From Ornithodoros turicata (lineage: Eukaryota > Arthropoda > Arachnida > Ixodida > Argasidae), in the NCBI RefSeq assembly GCF_037126465.1, contig NC_088206.1, positions 13,677,187 to 13,741,186 of the forward strand: a DNA stretch of 64,000 nt, in the 5' to 3' direction. Position 1 is the stretch's first letter. Each line of letters opens with the position of its first letter. Shown piece by piece: positions 1 through 11,763 of the stretch. The translations under genes were made by a program, and so were the position numbers. The notes under the pieces are model-generated. The model saw nothing but the letters and a program-made list of their open reading frames with translations, searched no databases and was not told the DNA's origin.

Positions 1-38
1 GAATCACAGTGTTGAACACGTTGCCGTATTGTTGCCAT

Positions 39-2300
39 TCATGCTTCGGTGGGTGTCAGTGTCCATTGTCCCAAAAGTTCTCTACTTTTATGAGTCCATG
101 TCTTTAACCTCCGTTTCGTTTCACATATTTCTTGCTCGCCATCTTTTCCGGTGCCAAATCCCAGGGCCACTTGTAGGGAGCACTGTCTCGGAGCGCCTTG
201 CGCTTTGCAAACCAATATAACATGTGCCGTTGATTCCAATTCACCAGATTCACATAGCGGACATTTTTGATCACAGCTCTCATATTTGCTTCTCAGTGTT
301 CTCGTACGTAGCATTCCACTTCTGGCATCGAACAATAGGCCGCTCTACGGAGAGTTATCATAGAGGTGGAGCACATTTCCTATGTCAGTCTTCCAGTCTC
401 TGTAGGTCGCCAAAGCTGGCTTCTGTTCCATTCGTCTCCTCCAGTCACGCGTTTCTACTGTAATTATCTGTTCTCGTATTTGTTTGGCCGAGGGTTTTGG
501 TGAGTCCCGATCCAGAAGCATAACTGGAATTTCGTACTTCTCCGACAGTTTTTTGGCCCGTTTCCAGTCAGTTTCCATTTCGTAGATAATCCCATTAGGT
601 GTATAGCCTTGTACAGAATTCTTGGCCATCCATGTTCGTCCATAGTGCTCAGTCTCACCTCGTACGTCACCTTGCTGCAAGCTTCTCTTGCTTCGAACGT
701 AGATACTCCCATGTCGCCGAGTACAGCTTCGTTCGGGGTAGACTTGTGGGCCCGGAGTGCCATTCGGCCTATTTCCCTTTGTTTCCTCTCCATGTATTCT
801 CGTGTGCTTGATCCAATACAAATTATTCCATTGCCGAAAGTTAGGCTAGGAACTACTACAGCTTTCCACAGTTCCCTTACCACTTGTGGGTAACTGTAAC
901 TCCACTGCGCAACTCTGTTTAGATACCCCATTGCCCGCTGTGCCTTCGTTCGCAGTTTCTGCTCATACTGTTGAAAACCAGTTGCAGCAGTTTCGATGTT
1001 GATTCCCAGATAGGTATAAGAGTCCAGATTCGGTAAAAGCTCACAATTCAAGGATTACCTTGCTTCCCTATGTATAGAATTACAGATTTCTTGGTGTTGA
1101 AATCCAGTCCTCTCTTTGTTGCAAAAGTTCCACATATGTTAAGCATGTTTTGTAGCTCTTCCTCTCGCTCCGAAATTAACAAAATGTCGTCCGCGTACAA
1201 AAGTCCTGGTATAGTTAAATGTCGTTGCTTGCCGTCTTCCCAGTATTCCAGTTGGAGTCCCATTTCCGTTTTCAGGAGAAGTTCTTCCAGTTCCGCTATA
1301 TAGATATTGAAGAGTTCAGGCGATAGTGGGCAGCCTTGTTTCACCCCTTTCTTGATTGGTATGCTGCTTGTCATCTTCCCTTTCCATTTTGCAGCTGCTG
1401 TTGCACCATCATACATAGCCTGAATCATTACAGTTAGATCATCTTCAATTTTGTATTGTTTAAGTATATCCCAGAGCTTTCCCTGTTGTACCGAATCATA
1501 TGCCTTCCTGATATCAAGGAATCCGAGATACAAAGCTCCGTTTTGTTTTCTTTTGATATCTATCAGCTGTGTTAATACAAATAGGTTATCCTCCAATCTC
1601 CTGTCCTTTCTAAAGCCGTTTTGCATCTCTCCAAATATTCCTTGTTCTTCCACCTGTTGTTCAAGTCTATTTCCAGTGCAAAGGTCCTGTAGGCTGTAGA
1701 TGTCACAGTTATTGGTCGATAGTTGTTGAAGTCTTGTTTGTCCCCCGTTCCTTTATATAGCAGAGTTATCCGTGACTCCTTCCATTTCATTGGGATTTCT
1801 TTTGTCCTCTACACATTATTGAATAACGTTGTCAGCCACTTCTTTCCTTTGGGGCCTAGCTGTTTCAGTATCCTTGGAGATACCCCATCGGGCCCTGCGC
1901 TGCTTGAGGCATCCAGTCTCTGCAGTGCATGATCCACCTCTTGTAATGTGATTTTCCCTGTGGAGATGCTTGTGTTGTTTTCCTTGGTTTGTGTATCCAG
2001 TTGTACGGGTATTGTAGTTCTACCTCCTGTCTCACTGGACATTTGCCTGGTCAGCCATTTTTCGAGCTTCTTAATTTCCTCTATATGGGCTGGGGAACTA
2101 GAGTCTGAGTGCTTCTGCAGTTTTTGTGTCAATGATTTGATATAGCCCCAAAATTTTGTCGGTGCCTTTCTACCTGCTGTCTTCAATGACTGGATAAACT
2201 TTTGGTCCACTTGTTTAATCTTGTTTTGTATCATGCCTGCAGCTTGCTGTTTAGCTGTCGCGATATTCTTCCCACGGTCGTCGTTTGCGAGGTGGATGGA
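39..2300 (-). pseudogene. Decayed non-LTR retrotransposon (LINE), RT and C-terminal zinc-knuckle region
   Basis: Read on the minus strand, this is a reverse-transcriptase ORF broken by an in-frame stop near 1809 and by frameshifts near 1640, 1050 and 610, plus a stop at about 345. Visible in order: an EN-RT linker (2300-1900), the RT block with YADD (LLYADDILLI, about 1195-1165) and GCPLSPELFN upstream of it, a thumb region (1050-620) and a Cys/His knuckle CPLCESGELESTAHVILVC (about 265-210). The endonuclease half is missing. The upstream sequence 2300-2490 looks unrelated and carries a 24/25-bp tandem repeat. Clade not assigned; clearly non-functional. Confidence 0.85.
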
Positions 2301-2369
2301 TGGATGGAGTGTAGGGGCACCCCTGGTGGCCTCTTTGGAACGAGGGGATCCTAGCTTTAAATGTGCGGA

Positions 2370-2435
2370 CGTGCCATGGTCGTCCTTTGCGGACGTGCCA
2401 TGGTCGTCCTTTGCCGGACGTGCCATGGTCGTCCA
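2370..2435. repeat. 24/25-bp minisatellite, about 3 copies
   Basis: The unit gacgtgccatggtcgtcctt recurs three times with a 24- then 25-bp period. It sits at the 5' break of the decayed LINE. Confidence 0.8.
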
Positions 2436-2689
2436 CTGCGGAGCAGCGTTGCCAGACGCACTGCGAGTTGCGCGCCCCAAGACGTAGTTACTTCTCAAAC
2501 TATACGTTAATTTTATGATACTTCCGCTTCACATAGAAAAACAATATTTGAGGAGGATACGTGGAGAATTGGAGAGGAGAATACGTGGAGAATACATAGG
2601 CTACGCGTGGATTGCAACAGCATAAATTTGGTAGATATTCTGAAGGCGACGAGATCTAGGAAGTATATAGTGGCACTTAAGCACTGTTC

Positions 2690-2850
2690 CAAAAAAAAAA
2701 AAAGAAAAACAAACACAAAAATCAATCAATCAACTGTTCCTTCTATTGAATAGTGGCAGTTTGAAGACAAGGCACCAGCAGTGGGATTCGAACCCGCACC
2801 CTCTGACTGCCGATCAGAGATTACACGGTGCTAGCAACCGCCTCTTCAAA
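2690..2850 (-). mobile_element. tRNA-derived SINE copy
   Basis: On the minus strand there is a tRNA-like head with a good B box (GGTTCGAATCC at about 2784-2774) and an anticodon-arm-like palindrome CTCTGA/TCAGAG. It is followed by a (TTGA)n and A/T-rich tail at 2690-2735. There is no full cloverleaf, so this is a SINE and not a working tRNA gene. Confidence 0.6.
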
Positions 2851-3042
2851 CGTATATACCAAGCCACGCTGGAAACACGAGGGACACACTCAACCCTCAG
2901 CACGCATTCCTCTCTGACATTGTTGCCAGTCACAAACAGACGAACACAATTCGTGGCGGGCGGCATCCTTCTCATGGAGACCTAGTTTAGATTAGGCAAT
3001 TAAGACCACCGAAGGACAGACACAACACAAGCCTCACAACGC

Positions 3043-3158
3043 GCCAGTATTTCCCATATTTGGGCCAATATTGGCAATAACCGGCTAAATAATGGCTCAG
3101 GATTGGATCAATATTGGGCCCTTATTGCCAATATTGGGTCAAGATGTTGTGCTGCTTT
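3043..3158. mobile_element. Fragment of CCAATATTGG-type foldback MITE
   Basis: Several CCAATATTGG-like palindromes end in ttgtgctgctttgg, which matches the terminal inverted repeat (CCCAAGCAGCACA) of the complete copies at 44497-45098 and 52448-52548. The left terminus is not recognisable. Confidence 0.6.
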
Positions 3159-3235
3159 GGATACTTCCATTGAATTGGTTAATTGTTTAATTGCCTCATC
3201 TACTACTACGTTACGACGCTTCCTTTTGTTTTTAC

Positions 3236-3858
3236 TAGAGATGGGACGAATCCAAAATTTTCCGAATCCGAATCCGAATCCAAGGAAAGTTCTACGAATC
3301 CACGAATCTTACGAATCTCGAATCTTTCGAATCCTTTCTTTAAAAAGAGTTTAAAAAGCTAAGAAAGAAAAAAACATCTTCTAGCGAAAAGTGTTTTGAA
3401 GCAGAATATGATACCTTTGTTCAACGAAAAACAAATTAAATAATTCTTCAGTTTCAGGAGAAAATATACCCATATAGTTCTTCTTAAACGTAATATAATT
3501 TAATGGTGTTGTTCTTCGACTGCAAGAAATGCATAAATTCTCGAGTCTGAATTATTTTCATATAACTAAGCAACATCACAAGCAAAACCAGGTTACTTTT
3601 AAGCTTGTAACGTAACAGTTCCTACCTGAACTCTTGCAGTCCAGAAGCAATGTGACAAACAAACAAAAAAAACACCTGTCGGCCAATGAGGCTTTTGGCG
3701 GACTCCGGAGGCGCCAATTTAGAAAAGAAACAAACAAAACGTGGTTGGACGGATTCGAAAAGATTCGATTCGCCGTTCTGGGCAACTGAGATTCGATTTG
3801 CGAATCTCGAATCCCTGCCTAGATTCGAGGATTCGCGGATTCGGTTGGCACCTCTCTA
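3236..3858. mobile_element. hAT-like MITE, GAATC-rich family, copy 1
   Basis: Ends are TAGAGATGGGACGAATCC and GGATTCGGTTGGCACCTCTCTA. The flanks gtttttac (3228-3235) and gcttttac (3859-3866) agree at 7 of 8 bases, as expected for a hAT 8-bp target duplication. The subterminal zones are dense in GAATC/GATTCG motifs. A second copy in the same orientation lies at 57484-58058. No transposase ORF. Confidence 0.75.
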
Positions 3859-3888
3859 GCTTTTACGTATACAGAAGTTTCCGTTGGG

Positions 3889-3897
3889 TATATATAC
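3889..3897 (+). promoter_or_regulatory. Possible TATA box upstream of the M13-like pseudogene
   Basis: gggtatatatacactg lies about 300 bp before the first neprilysin-like coding sequence. Its position suggests that the pseudogene retains an ancestral promoter, but there is no independent support. Confidence 0.25.
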
Positions 3898-4199
3898 ACT
3901 GTCGCGCCGTCTCAAGCACCAGGAGCTCCGATCTTCAACTTGTACTTATCCCATAACGCGCGTTCAACCCGTCACTTCGGCCCGTGATCCGCCACGAGCT
4001 TCTGCGCCAGCCTACCAGAAGCGGCTTCGAGCGCGCGAACTTTAATATATAACGATAGCGAATCGCTATGTTTGAGTTCAAGATCGGGGCCGGGCGTTTT
4101 AGCGCTCAAGGCATTCATTGTTCCTCCAAACAATATCGAGACAGCAGCATAACTTATAATCTCCTGACCGTTATTCGCAGTCCGACAGCGGCTGGGAAG

Positions 4200-6251
4200 A
4201 CAGGCACCGATGGTATCATCGCTGTCGTCATCGCTACTGCTCATCTGCACTGCCCTCACTGCCATCGGCTTCTACCGTCATCCCCAGGTTGTTCAATAAG
4301 GACAGTTATCTTCTACTCGTCGCCCGAAGTCTTTCTACGCCAGACATGCAAGGCTCCGCCTGCAAGCGTTTTCGCAGATATCATGAACCAGTCCATGAAG
4401 CTGAGCGCTAACCCTTGCCACGACTTCTACCAGTACAGCCTGCGGGGTAACGTCTCCCTCAGCCTCAGAAACCTGCGAACCAGACTTGCGCGTCAAGAAG
4501 CTCTGTCGGAAATCTCTTCTACGGAAACGGGTCCAACTTGACTGAAGGCTCGGCACGCATGAAGACTTTTCAGCTGTACCATTCGTGCCTCAAAGACACG
4601 TCTAATTGCCGACACCCTGTACGTAAAGAGTATTTCGTTGGTGGTTACCGATTTAATGCACGGAAGCGACAACTCTTCCAGGAGGATCCTCTCGAAGTAA
4701 TGTTCACTATGGCGAGCCTGATTCAGGATCGGTATCATGATCCATCTCGGCATGGACTTATAAGCACACTAGCAAGGCCAATCGCATGCCTTTCGACCAT
4801 CCGCTACGGCTGAGAGCATCAATCCCGTGCTAAAGGCGTGGGCCAAGTTTGGACTTGCAGAGGCCCGGAAGAAAACGGAGCCTCTAAACATTGTCATGGA
4901 CGTCCTGCAGCTAGTGTGGGGACGCAATGTCACATTCTCAGAGCTTCAGCGAAACTGCGAATGAGATTCTCAAGCACTGAAACCGAAGTCCATGTGCAGA
5001 TTAACAAGTTTATTCGCCGTAGATGACAGTTCGAAAGATTTATACCACCGTTATTAGAGACATTGGCAGCCTATCCACAGGCGCTTAAAACCGACAATTT
5101 GATAAGATATCTATCGGTCGACGGTACAAATTACACAGCGGACACCGAGATCACCGTCGACCAAGGGATCTAGAAGCTGCTGGACGCCGTCTTCAGCACG
5201 ATACACGTGAAAAAAGTTGCCACATACATCTCGTGGGAACTGGGAAGACAGCTCAGCATGTATATTTTCGACGAATCCACTTCGCAAGATCATCCATCCG
5301 TCTGCCTGTCAATGATCGAAACCCATTTAGGAGCTGGTGCCACGTACGGACCCCTTACCTTCCGCTACTTCACGGATAGGGAGAGGGGAAACGCTATGGA
5401 GATGTTTCCCAGTACATCCGTGCGGTGACGGCCGAATCGATCCGATATGTCACTGGCAGGAATGTTGCCGAGAAGGCCCATTTGGAGTCCATAGCTGGGA
5501 GGTTGGAATCTTCCCGCTTCGAAGTTGTCTACCCGAACGCCCTTCAGAATGAAGCGGCACTGGATGCCAAACTAGCTCCGATATCTGTGTCGAACGAGAG
5601 CTTCATCGAGAACTATTTGGTTCTTTCGGAAGCAATGTGGCGCAGGACAAAAGAATACGGCGTTCCTGATTGGCTGGAATGGACCGAACTCTCAGCGAAA
5701 GTCATCTACACTCCTGGAAAGCTTCTGCGAGCTCCGGCAACGTACTTGATGCCGCCTCTTTTTTCCCTGGAAGGGCTTCGCGCTACAAACCTCGGCACAT
5801 TTGGCTGGTCCATAGCAGAAATCATCTGGCACGTCCTGGAAGCTGAAGACGTGGAGCTCATTGATCAGAACACAAAGTCTTACATGGCTGACGTCTACTC
5901 GAGCACGATGCGGTGCTTGAAGCACCATAAGTCCGACGCGCGTTACGTGCGGGATGCGTTTCATGCAATGGCCATGGACTCCGTGGTGAACGTGTCCGGG
6001 GAACCTTGACGGTGCAGATGCTGAGAACACGTAAGGCGACTATGCAACTTCTGTTCGTGTCTGCTTGCCTGGAGGATTGTGGTGTAGACGCGGATGAGGC
6101 AAGCAAGCTGTGCAATGTCCGCCGCCATGAATATGCTCGTTTCGCGAGGGCCTTTGAATGCTCAGATATGGGTAAACCTGGCGGCAATGATGCCGACTGC
6201 GATTTTAATTATCTTCGCTTTGTATCTGAATTATTGACGGTCAGCGTTTAA
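4200..6251 (+). pseudogene. M13 family (neprilysin/ECE-like) metallopeptidase pseudogene, intronless
   Basis: An M13 protein can be followed through at least four frames. A hydrophobic anchor-like stretch (LSSSLLLICTALTAIGFY, about 4215-4270) leads into the N-terminal signature NPCHDFYQYS (about 4411-4440). The middle of Peptidase_M13_N follows (4540-5420). Then comes PATYLMPPLF with a block aligning to the zinc site (5730-5850), and a C-terminal Cys-rich tail ending in FARAFECSDMGKPG (about 6140-6182). The zinc motif HExxH is degraded: the aligned residues read IAEIIWHVLE, so the first His is lost. Frameshifts lie near 4530, 5000, 5420 and 6005. No introns are visible, so a retrocopy is possible; no poly(A) tail or target duplication was identified. 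It cannot encode an active peptidase. Confidence 0.8.
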
Positions 6252-7125
6252 TACACGAAGCAGATATTGTCATTAAAGTAGCTGTATCGTCCACGAACCT
6301 TAAGTTGATTTCAATGAACGTCAGGTGAGTGTCATGATATTCGTCTGGATTGACAGTCTTCAGGCGATGCACAATCGTTACAGCGCATTGCAGCTCTGTA
6401 TAGAGTCTACACCATCTTCAATCTACTTGTGCAATTCATGCTACCAGTGGACACAGTGCACGTCAAAAACTCCCTCCCTCTTGCAGGTCTGGTCACCTGT
6501 TGTCCAGACTCTGCCGCGGGAGCGGGGTGGGGGAGAGGGGATTACGAAAATGTAAAAACCTTCACGGTATCAGTGGTGGCGGTCCTGCGTGTCACTGACA
6601 TGATTTAATATCGCCCAAAACTTTGCGGACTTCTCCAGAGAGCGTCCCGAATATTCATTCTGACGCTAAGTTGATCACGTAGGAAAGTCCCTGATTACAT
6701 CACCTTTCAAGACTAGTTGAAAGATCTGTTCCACATTATCTGTGGCATGCGTACGCATGTCATGTTGGGATGATGGTAATAGGTGCTTTGTTGCAGTTGC
6801 ATCCATGACCGTAGGTCAGGCCACCCGTGACTTGTTCTTGCCCATGTACAGAGTTACCCATGAACAACAGTTCTGATACCAAAAGAAACGGGGTGTGCGT
6901 AAAGCATATGTTCATTTAAAATCCGCAGTTTACGAGGTAAACGACCTATAGAGATGAAAAGAATAAGGAACGGACGAGTTGGTGTTGATTTATATTGATG
7001 TAGCGCGCACAGGAACGACGACGGAAGAACTAGACAGGTCAAGCGCTGCCCGCCAGGAGATGGAAAGCAAGTCACGAATAGTATATAATTTCAATACAAG
7101 ATGGCGACAAAACTTTTACTTGTCA
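6252..7125. other. No gene recognised
   Basis: Between the M13 pseudogene and the Copia relic I see no coding signal, repeat family or RNA gene. Confidence 0.5.
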
Positions 7126-7130
7126 CGGTA

Positions 7131-8044
7131 TGTTGTAAGCACTCATTGCGTTCCCTACCAAAGCCTCCCAAAGCCTCATTGGAAGCCTCATGTATCTTGT
7201 GCAGGGCACAAGACCAGACATAGCATTTGCGGTCAACTACCTCAGCCAATTCAACACGTCCTACACCATCCAACATTGGAAAATGGCAAAGCGAGTGTTG
7301 AGATACTTACAAGGGACAAATAGTTTTTGCCTACAGTACAAAGCGAACAACGACCGGTTTCACGGGTATTCGGATGCTAGTTGGAACTCAGATACGGCAT
7401 GTGGAAAATCTCAGAGTGGATTTGTATTCATAATGTCGGGAGCGGCAATCTCCTGGAAATCCACGAAACAAAGAATAGTCGCTTTATCGACCTGTGAAGC
7501 TGAGTATGTGGCTCTGTGTGAAGCCATGAGGGAGGGGAAGTGGTTCAGGATGTTTTTATGTGAGCTGGGATTTGACTCTCTATGCGAAGATGCGACAGCA
7601 CTATATTGTGACAATCAATCTGCAATCAAGCTCTCTGAAAACCCCGTCCAACACCAAAGGTCCAAACATATCGACCTCAAATATTTGTTTGCTAGGAAAG
7701 AAATAGAAGATGGACTTTTTCAGGTATCGTTTATCCCCACTACAGAAATGGTAGCCGACTACCTGACGAAACCGGTATCAGGAGTCAAGAACAACTTTTG
7801 CGCCGTACATTGTGGACTTTCCATTTCACCGTGAATTGACGAATGAGCGTGAGGGGGAGAATGTTGTAAGCACTCATTGCATCAATTCACAGTTTCACCC
7901 ATCATCACTTTGTTCTCTTTTGCTTTGCTGTTGTGATGAAAATAAAGGACTCGTGAAGTAACGTTCACGAGGCACTTCGTGCTAATCGTTCAACACGGGC
8001 AGTCGTTCCTCGTTTCCGTCTTGGCTCCGGAGGCTCTGCTATCA
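7131..8044 (+). mobile_element. Ty1/Copia LTR retrotransposon, internally deleted, 5-bp target duplication intact
   Basis: The element starts TGTTGTAAGCACTCATTGC and ends with a 183-bp 3' LTR (7862-8044, TG...CA) that begins with the same 19 bases. It is flanked on both sides by CGGTA (7126-7130, 8045-8049), the 5-bp duplication usual for Copia integrases. A polypurine tract (gagggggaga, about 7851-7860) abuts the 3' LTR. Nearly all of the 5' LTR, gag, protease, integrase and most of RT are missing: after 19 bases of 5' LTR the sequence goes directly into the end of RT. Confidence 0.88.
7190..7834 (+). pseudogene. Copia RT C-terminus and RNase H fragment
   Basis: A 214-codon open frame. It begins in the last RT segment (GTRPDIAFAVNYLSQF) and continues through a complete RNase H with the acidic residues in YSDASWN, STCEAEYVAL and YCDNQSAIKL, then SKHIDLKYLFARKEI. 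The stop lies just before the polypurine tract. The frame is intact, but the protein lacks gag, protease, integrase and most of RT, so it is a remnant of the polyprotein. Confidence 0.85.
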
Positions 8045-8049
8045 CGGTA

Positions 8050-8672
8050 TTGTAGAAATAGAACAGATCCTGGTTATTGTATTAGGTGCGGTAAATATAG
8101 GTGGGCGCGGTGTCAGGTATGCACCCGCGACGTTTTGCTAATTGCAAATGAAAAGTGAAATGAAACTCCTCTGACCCCGAAATTTACTCTCCAGAACTGC
8201 AAAATAGTCACTGAACTTTGCAAACGATCCCCTGAATGCAACAGTCCGTGTCAATATGTGCTCTTCGCGCATTTTATGGAATAAGGCTATATAACTTAGC
8301 TAACTTGACAATTTTCCACCCGCGCAGAGTTAGAAAGTGTTAGTGGGCTTTCTTGACAAAATTGTGCCCTGTGCACGTTGCAAGATTTTATATCTCTCGA
8401 CATGTCACGGTTGACGGTTTAATTCAAAGTATTTTAAGTCGTGGCATTCATTTAGTCCCATGCACTTACTCCCTAAAGGGATTAATTTTAACTTTTTGTG
8501 ACAATGCCTTTAGTCCCTCAGAAGGAATAAAATTGCTCTATTTTTTCGGCGTGGTTGGGGGGGGGGGGGGGGTAGAAGGTGCCACTGGTACCAAGGTAAT
8601 GCCACTGCATATAGGTCTGAACTGTGTCCGCGAAAGGAGTCCGGGTATTTATTATTATTTTTTTATTCCGTG
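8050..8672. other. No gene; G homopolymer
   Basis: Unrecognised sequence with a run of G at about 8555-8571. No coding signal. Confidence 0.4.
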
Positions 8673-8930
8673 TTTAGCGCCGCGAAGCAACTGTGGCACG
8701 CACTGAGAGGCGTACAGATGTGGACAGGTGGAGAGAGGACAGCAGGAAGGAGTGGGGAGACAGGGGGATAGTACGCGTCCTGGGCCGACTTCAGGGGGAA
8801 CTGTGCCGACATTCGTCTGGAAAGTCTTGGGAAAACCCAGGAAAAACCTCAGACAGCACAACCGGTGGTAGGATTCGAACCCACTACCTCCCAGTCTCCA
8901 GCACGACCTTGGCTACCGCCAACAAGCGGG
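8647..8930 (-). mobile_element. tRNA-related SINE, GCCGCGAAGCAACTGTGGC family, longest copy
   Basis: Read on the minus strand, a tRNA-like head with B box GGGTTCGAATCC (about 8883-8872) is followed by a conserved body ending in gccacagttgcttcgcggcg and an A/T-rich tail (8647-8670). Shorter copies lie at 15714-15914, 38253-38363 and 49190-49281. Confidence 0.7.
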
Positions 8931-9164
8931 ATGCCTTAAAGGTACTGCAAAGCAGCACCGATCAAATGTCATTTAGTGTGGCTATTCGATAGTCCGAGCC
9001 ACCAGGAGAAAAACTGCGCAAGTTTCATTCCAATCGACGGTGCAATTAATTAGAAAATTACAATTAAAGATTACGGGCAACACCGTACCAGGTATTCGAA
9101 ATGAATTCGTACTCCTGACACATACGGTGGCAACCACATTGCATGCGTATAACACTGGGCTCGA

Positions 9165-11008
9165 CATAACGGAACCCTTCTCACGGAACCCTCTGTTGTA
9201 GCTGAAAAGTTCGCCGGATTCTTCTCTTCAGTTTTCACACCAGTCACAACAACGAACAGATGCTTTGCATCATCTGTTTCTGCTCCAAATCTCAGCCTTG
9301 CTCACTTTCAAATAGAAGAATCTGATGTTAAACGTGCCATCTCTGAGCTGAAATCGAGCACTTCAGCCGGCTTTGACCGCATTCCCAATTTCATTGTAAA
9401 AGGATGTGAGCCAGTGCTTACCCCTATACTTGCGGCTCTGTTTAACAAGTCGTTAAACACATCTACTTTCCCTTCATGCTGGAAAAAAGCCATTGTTGTT
9501 CCCATCCATAAAGGTGGTGCGCCAGCTGAGGTGTGTAATTACAGGCCCATATCCTTGCTATCTTGTTTTTCTAAGATATTTGAGAAGGTGGTGTTCCGAC
9601 ATCTGTCTTTTTACTTTCATTCGTTTCTGTCTGATTCACAACATGGTTTTACTACTGGCAGGTCCGTGGAAACTAATCTTGTGACTTATATTAACTATCT
9701 TAGCTTGCACATTGATAACCATAAGCAGGTTGATTCTGTGTATTTTGATCTGTCTAAGGCCTTTGACACTATTAATCATGAATTGTTGATCACAAAGTTG
9801 TCACTATATGGTATCTCACGTTCACTCTGTAAATGGTTTTCTTCCTATCTCTGCGGCCGGTACAACATTGTTCGGTACAAAGATGCATATTCTGATCCTT
9901 ACTACATGACATCTGGTGTGCCCCAGGGATCTACCCTTGGGCCATTACTATTTAACATGTTTGTTAACGATTTGCCAACCTGTGTACTTAACTGCCACGT
10001 CCTGCAATATGCTGATGACATTAAGTTATTTCGAGTCATTGATAACATTCACAACTGTACCGCTCTGCAAGATGACATTTCACGGATCCATCGTTGGTGT
10101 TCAAACAATTTGCTTAACCTGAACATTTCTAAGACAGCCGTCATCTCTTTCACTCGAAAGCAGCATCCATGTCATTATACTTACTCTCTCGACTCTGTTC
10201 ATATTAGACGTGAATCGTCCATTAAAGACTTGGGTCTTCATCTTGACAGCTCTTTAACTTTTCACACGCATGTAACTCAGCTGTGCAACTCTGCGATGCG
10301 TAAACTCGGCATAATCTCGCGGATCACCAAAAACTTTCAGGATCCATCTTGTTTCCTTCGCCTATTCTTCTCCACCGTAGTCCCTCTTCTTGAATTTGCA
10401 TCGGTGGCCTGGAACTGCCTCAGTATCACTCAGTCCGCTGACATAGAAAACGTTCAGCGACGCTTCATCTTTGTTTTTCATCTTCGTCATCTTGGCTGCA
10501 GCACTTACTATAACTACGATCATATACTGAACAAGCTCTCGATCCCCACACTATCTCATCGCAGAACGATTCGTGACTGTCATTTCTTGTATAAGCTCAT
10601 ACATTCTGTCATCGCCTGCCCCGAACTACTATCGTGCATCAACTTTCGAGTGCCCTCACGTTCTCTGAGGTCTCATCTTCTTTTCTATCCTCACTCTTTT
10701 GCAAAGCTTCATCCAATCAATCGTTTACAACTAATGTTTAACTCCGCCTTACAACACCATGACATCGACATTTTCGCTCCTTCTCGTGATTTTCTTACTA
10801 GTATTAGTGCCATTGTTTCTATTTAACTTCGTTTGTTTCACCGTTAACCTTGTTGGCTTTTTGTATATTTTACTGTCGTATTTTACTGTCGTTTTGTATA
10901 TTTTACTTTCTTTGCTCACATGTATAACCTTATATGGTGCACCAATTAGTAGACCCTAGTGGTTGTTTTTGGGTACCTTAACAAAAATAAAGTTATTATT
11001 ATTATTAT
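9165..11008 (+). mobile_element. 5'-truncated CR1/Jockey-type LINE
   Basis: An open RT region runs to 10826, followed by a 3' UTR-like stretch and an (ATT)n tail at about 10993-11008. The 5' end falls within the EN-RT linker near 9165, typical of incomplete reverse transcription. Target duplication not determined. Confidence 0.85.
9171..10826 (+). CDS. LINE reverse transcriptase, long open fragment
   Basis: The frame is open from 9053 to the stop at 10826, about 550 residues from the element start. RT motifs in order: SSTSAGFDRIPNFIVKG (finger), NYRPISLLSCFSKIFEK, QHGFTTGRSVETNL, YFDLSKAFDTINHELL (first catalytic Asp), SGVPQGSTLGPLLFNMFVND, LQYADDIKLF (catalytic YADD), NISKTAVISF and DLGLHLDSSL. 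The C-terminal block with RRTIRDCHFLYKLIHS is typical of CR1/Jockey-group ORF2. The endonuclease is missing and there is no start codon for a full ORF2. The uninterrupted frame suggests a young insertion. It is a retrotransposon gene, not a host gene. Confidence 0.85.
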   Translation, partial: GTLLTEPSVVAEKFAGFFSSVFTPVTTTNRCFASSVSAPNLSLAHFQIEESDVKRAISELKSSTSAGFDRIPNFIVKGCEPVLTPILAALFNKSLNTSTFPSCWKKAIVVPIHKGGAPAEVCNYRPISLLSCFSKIFEKVVFRHLSFYFHSFLSDSQHGFTTGRSVETNLVTYINYLSLHIDNHKQVDSVYFDLSKAFDTINHELLITKLSLYGISRSLCKWFSSYLCGRYNIVRYKDAYSDPYYMTSGVPQGSTLGPLLFNMFVNDLPTCVLNCHVLQYADDIKLFRVIDNIHNCTALQDDISRIHRWCSNNLLNLNISKTAVISFTRKQHPCHYTYSLDSVHIRRESSIKDLGLHLDSSLTFHTHVTQLCNSAMRKLGIISRITKNFQDPSCFLRLFFSTVVPLLEFASVAWNCLSITQSADIENVQRRFIFVFHLRHLGCSTYYNYDHILNKLSIPTLSHRRTIRDCHFLYKLIHSVIACPELLSCINFRVPSRSLRSHLLFYPHSFAKLHPINRLQLMFNSALQHHDIDIFAPSRDFLTSISAIVSI

Positions 11009-11763
11009 AACAATCCACCACAATCCACCATAAAAATCCGCCCCTGTAATCCACACAGGATCCACATCTGAGGATAAACGGATAAGCGAACTGAAATGAA
11101 ATGCTGAGCCGCTGAAAAAAATGTGTCAGACGGTCAAGAAGCCAGACAGCGTCGGGACTTGTTTGTTCACAGAGAGAGTTTGTTCGTTCGAAAGAGGCCG
11201 CGAACAGAAGGAGCGCGCAGGCGCAGTAGAGAAGTAGGGAGCGCCTCCATCGAGCAGCGGCCCGCGCTGGGTTACTTAGCAAAAACAGGGGTTAACGGGT
11301 TAAACTGTTAACATGGGTTTCAGAATGCATAGGTAAACAGGAAAACTAATAATGTGGTTACTAAAATAACGAAGTTCCGATGTAATAGTGTGTAATACCA
11401 ATTTTCAGTGTTGCCCGCTGTACAGGGGGTTGTTTTACACCAGGCGTCGCACCGCTCCACTACGCCGCATTTTTCATGGCAAATTAAAAATATAGCGCGT
11501 TGTCGGTCGTACGGTTCCGCATATGGTATTTAGAAGCAACAAAGACTCTAGTCACATCACCGGGGCTGGTCGACCTTTCCATGTGTCATGCACATGCGGC
11601 CATTGAAATCGACTTTGTGGCATTTACCACACGGCCACACAATTGCACGAAAAAAATAAAAAAAAGCATCTGTATATCCTTTCCAGACCCGGGAGAGCAG
11701 CTTTTTCTAGAAGGCTCTCACACACATTTCTCTCAGTTGCCTTTCAGACTGCGCAACCACACA
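11009..11763. other. Upstream region of ENPP gene 1
   Basis: No repeat or gene was recognised between the LINE tail and the first ENPP coding exon. It presumably contains the 5' UTR and promoter, but no convincing TATA or initiator was identified. Confidence 0.35.

Noticed and set aside
2770..2845. Functional tRNA gene
   Set aside because: No full acceptor stem; followed by a SINE-type tail.
11500..11763. Upstream in-frame Met for ENPP gene 1
   Set aside because: It would bury the signal peptide behind about 88 unrelated residues; the Met at 11764 gives a proper signal peptide.
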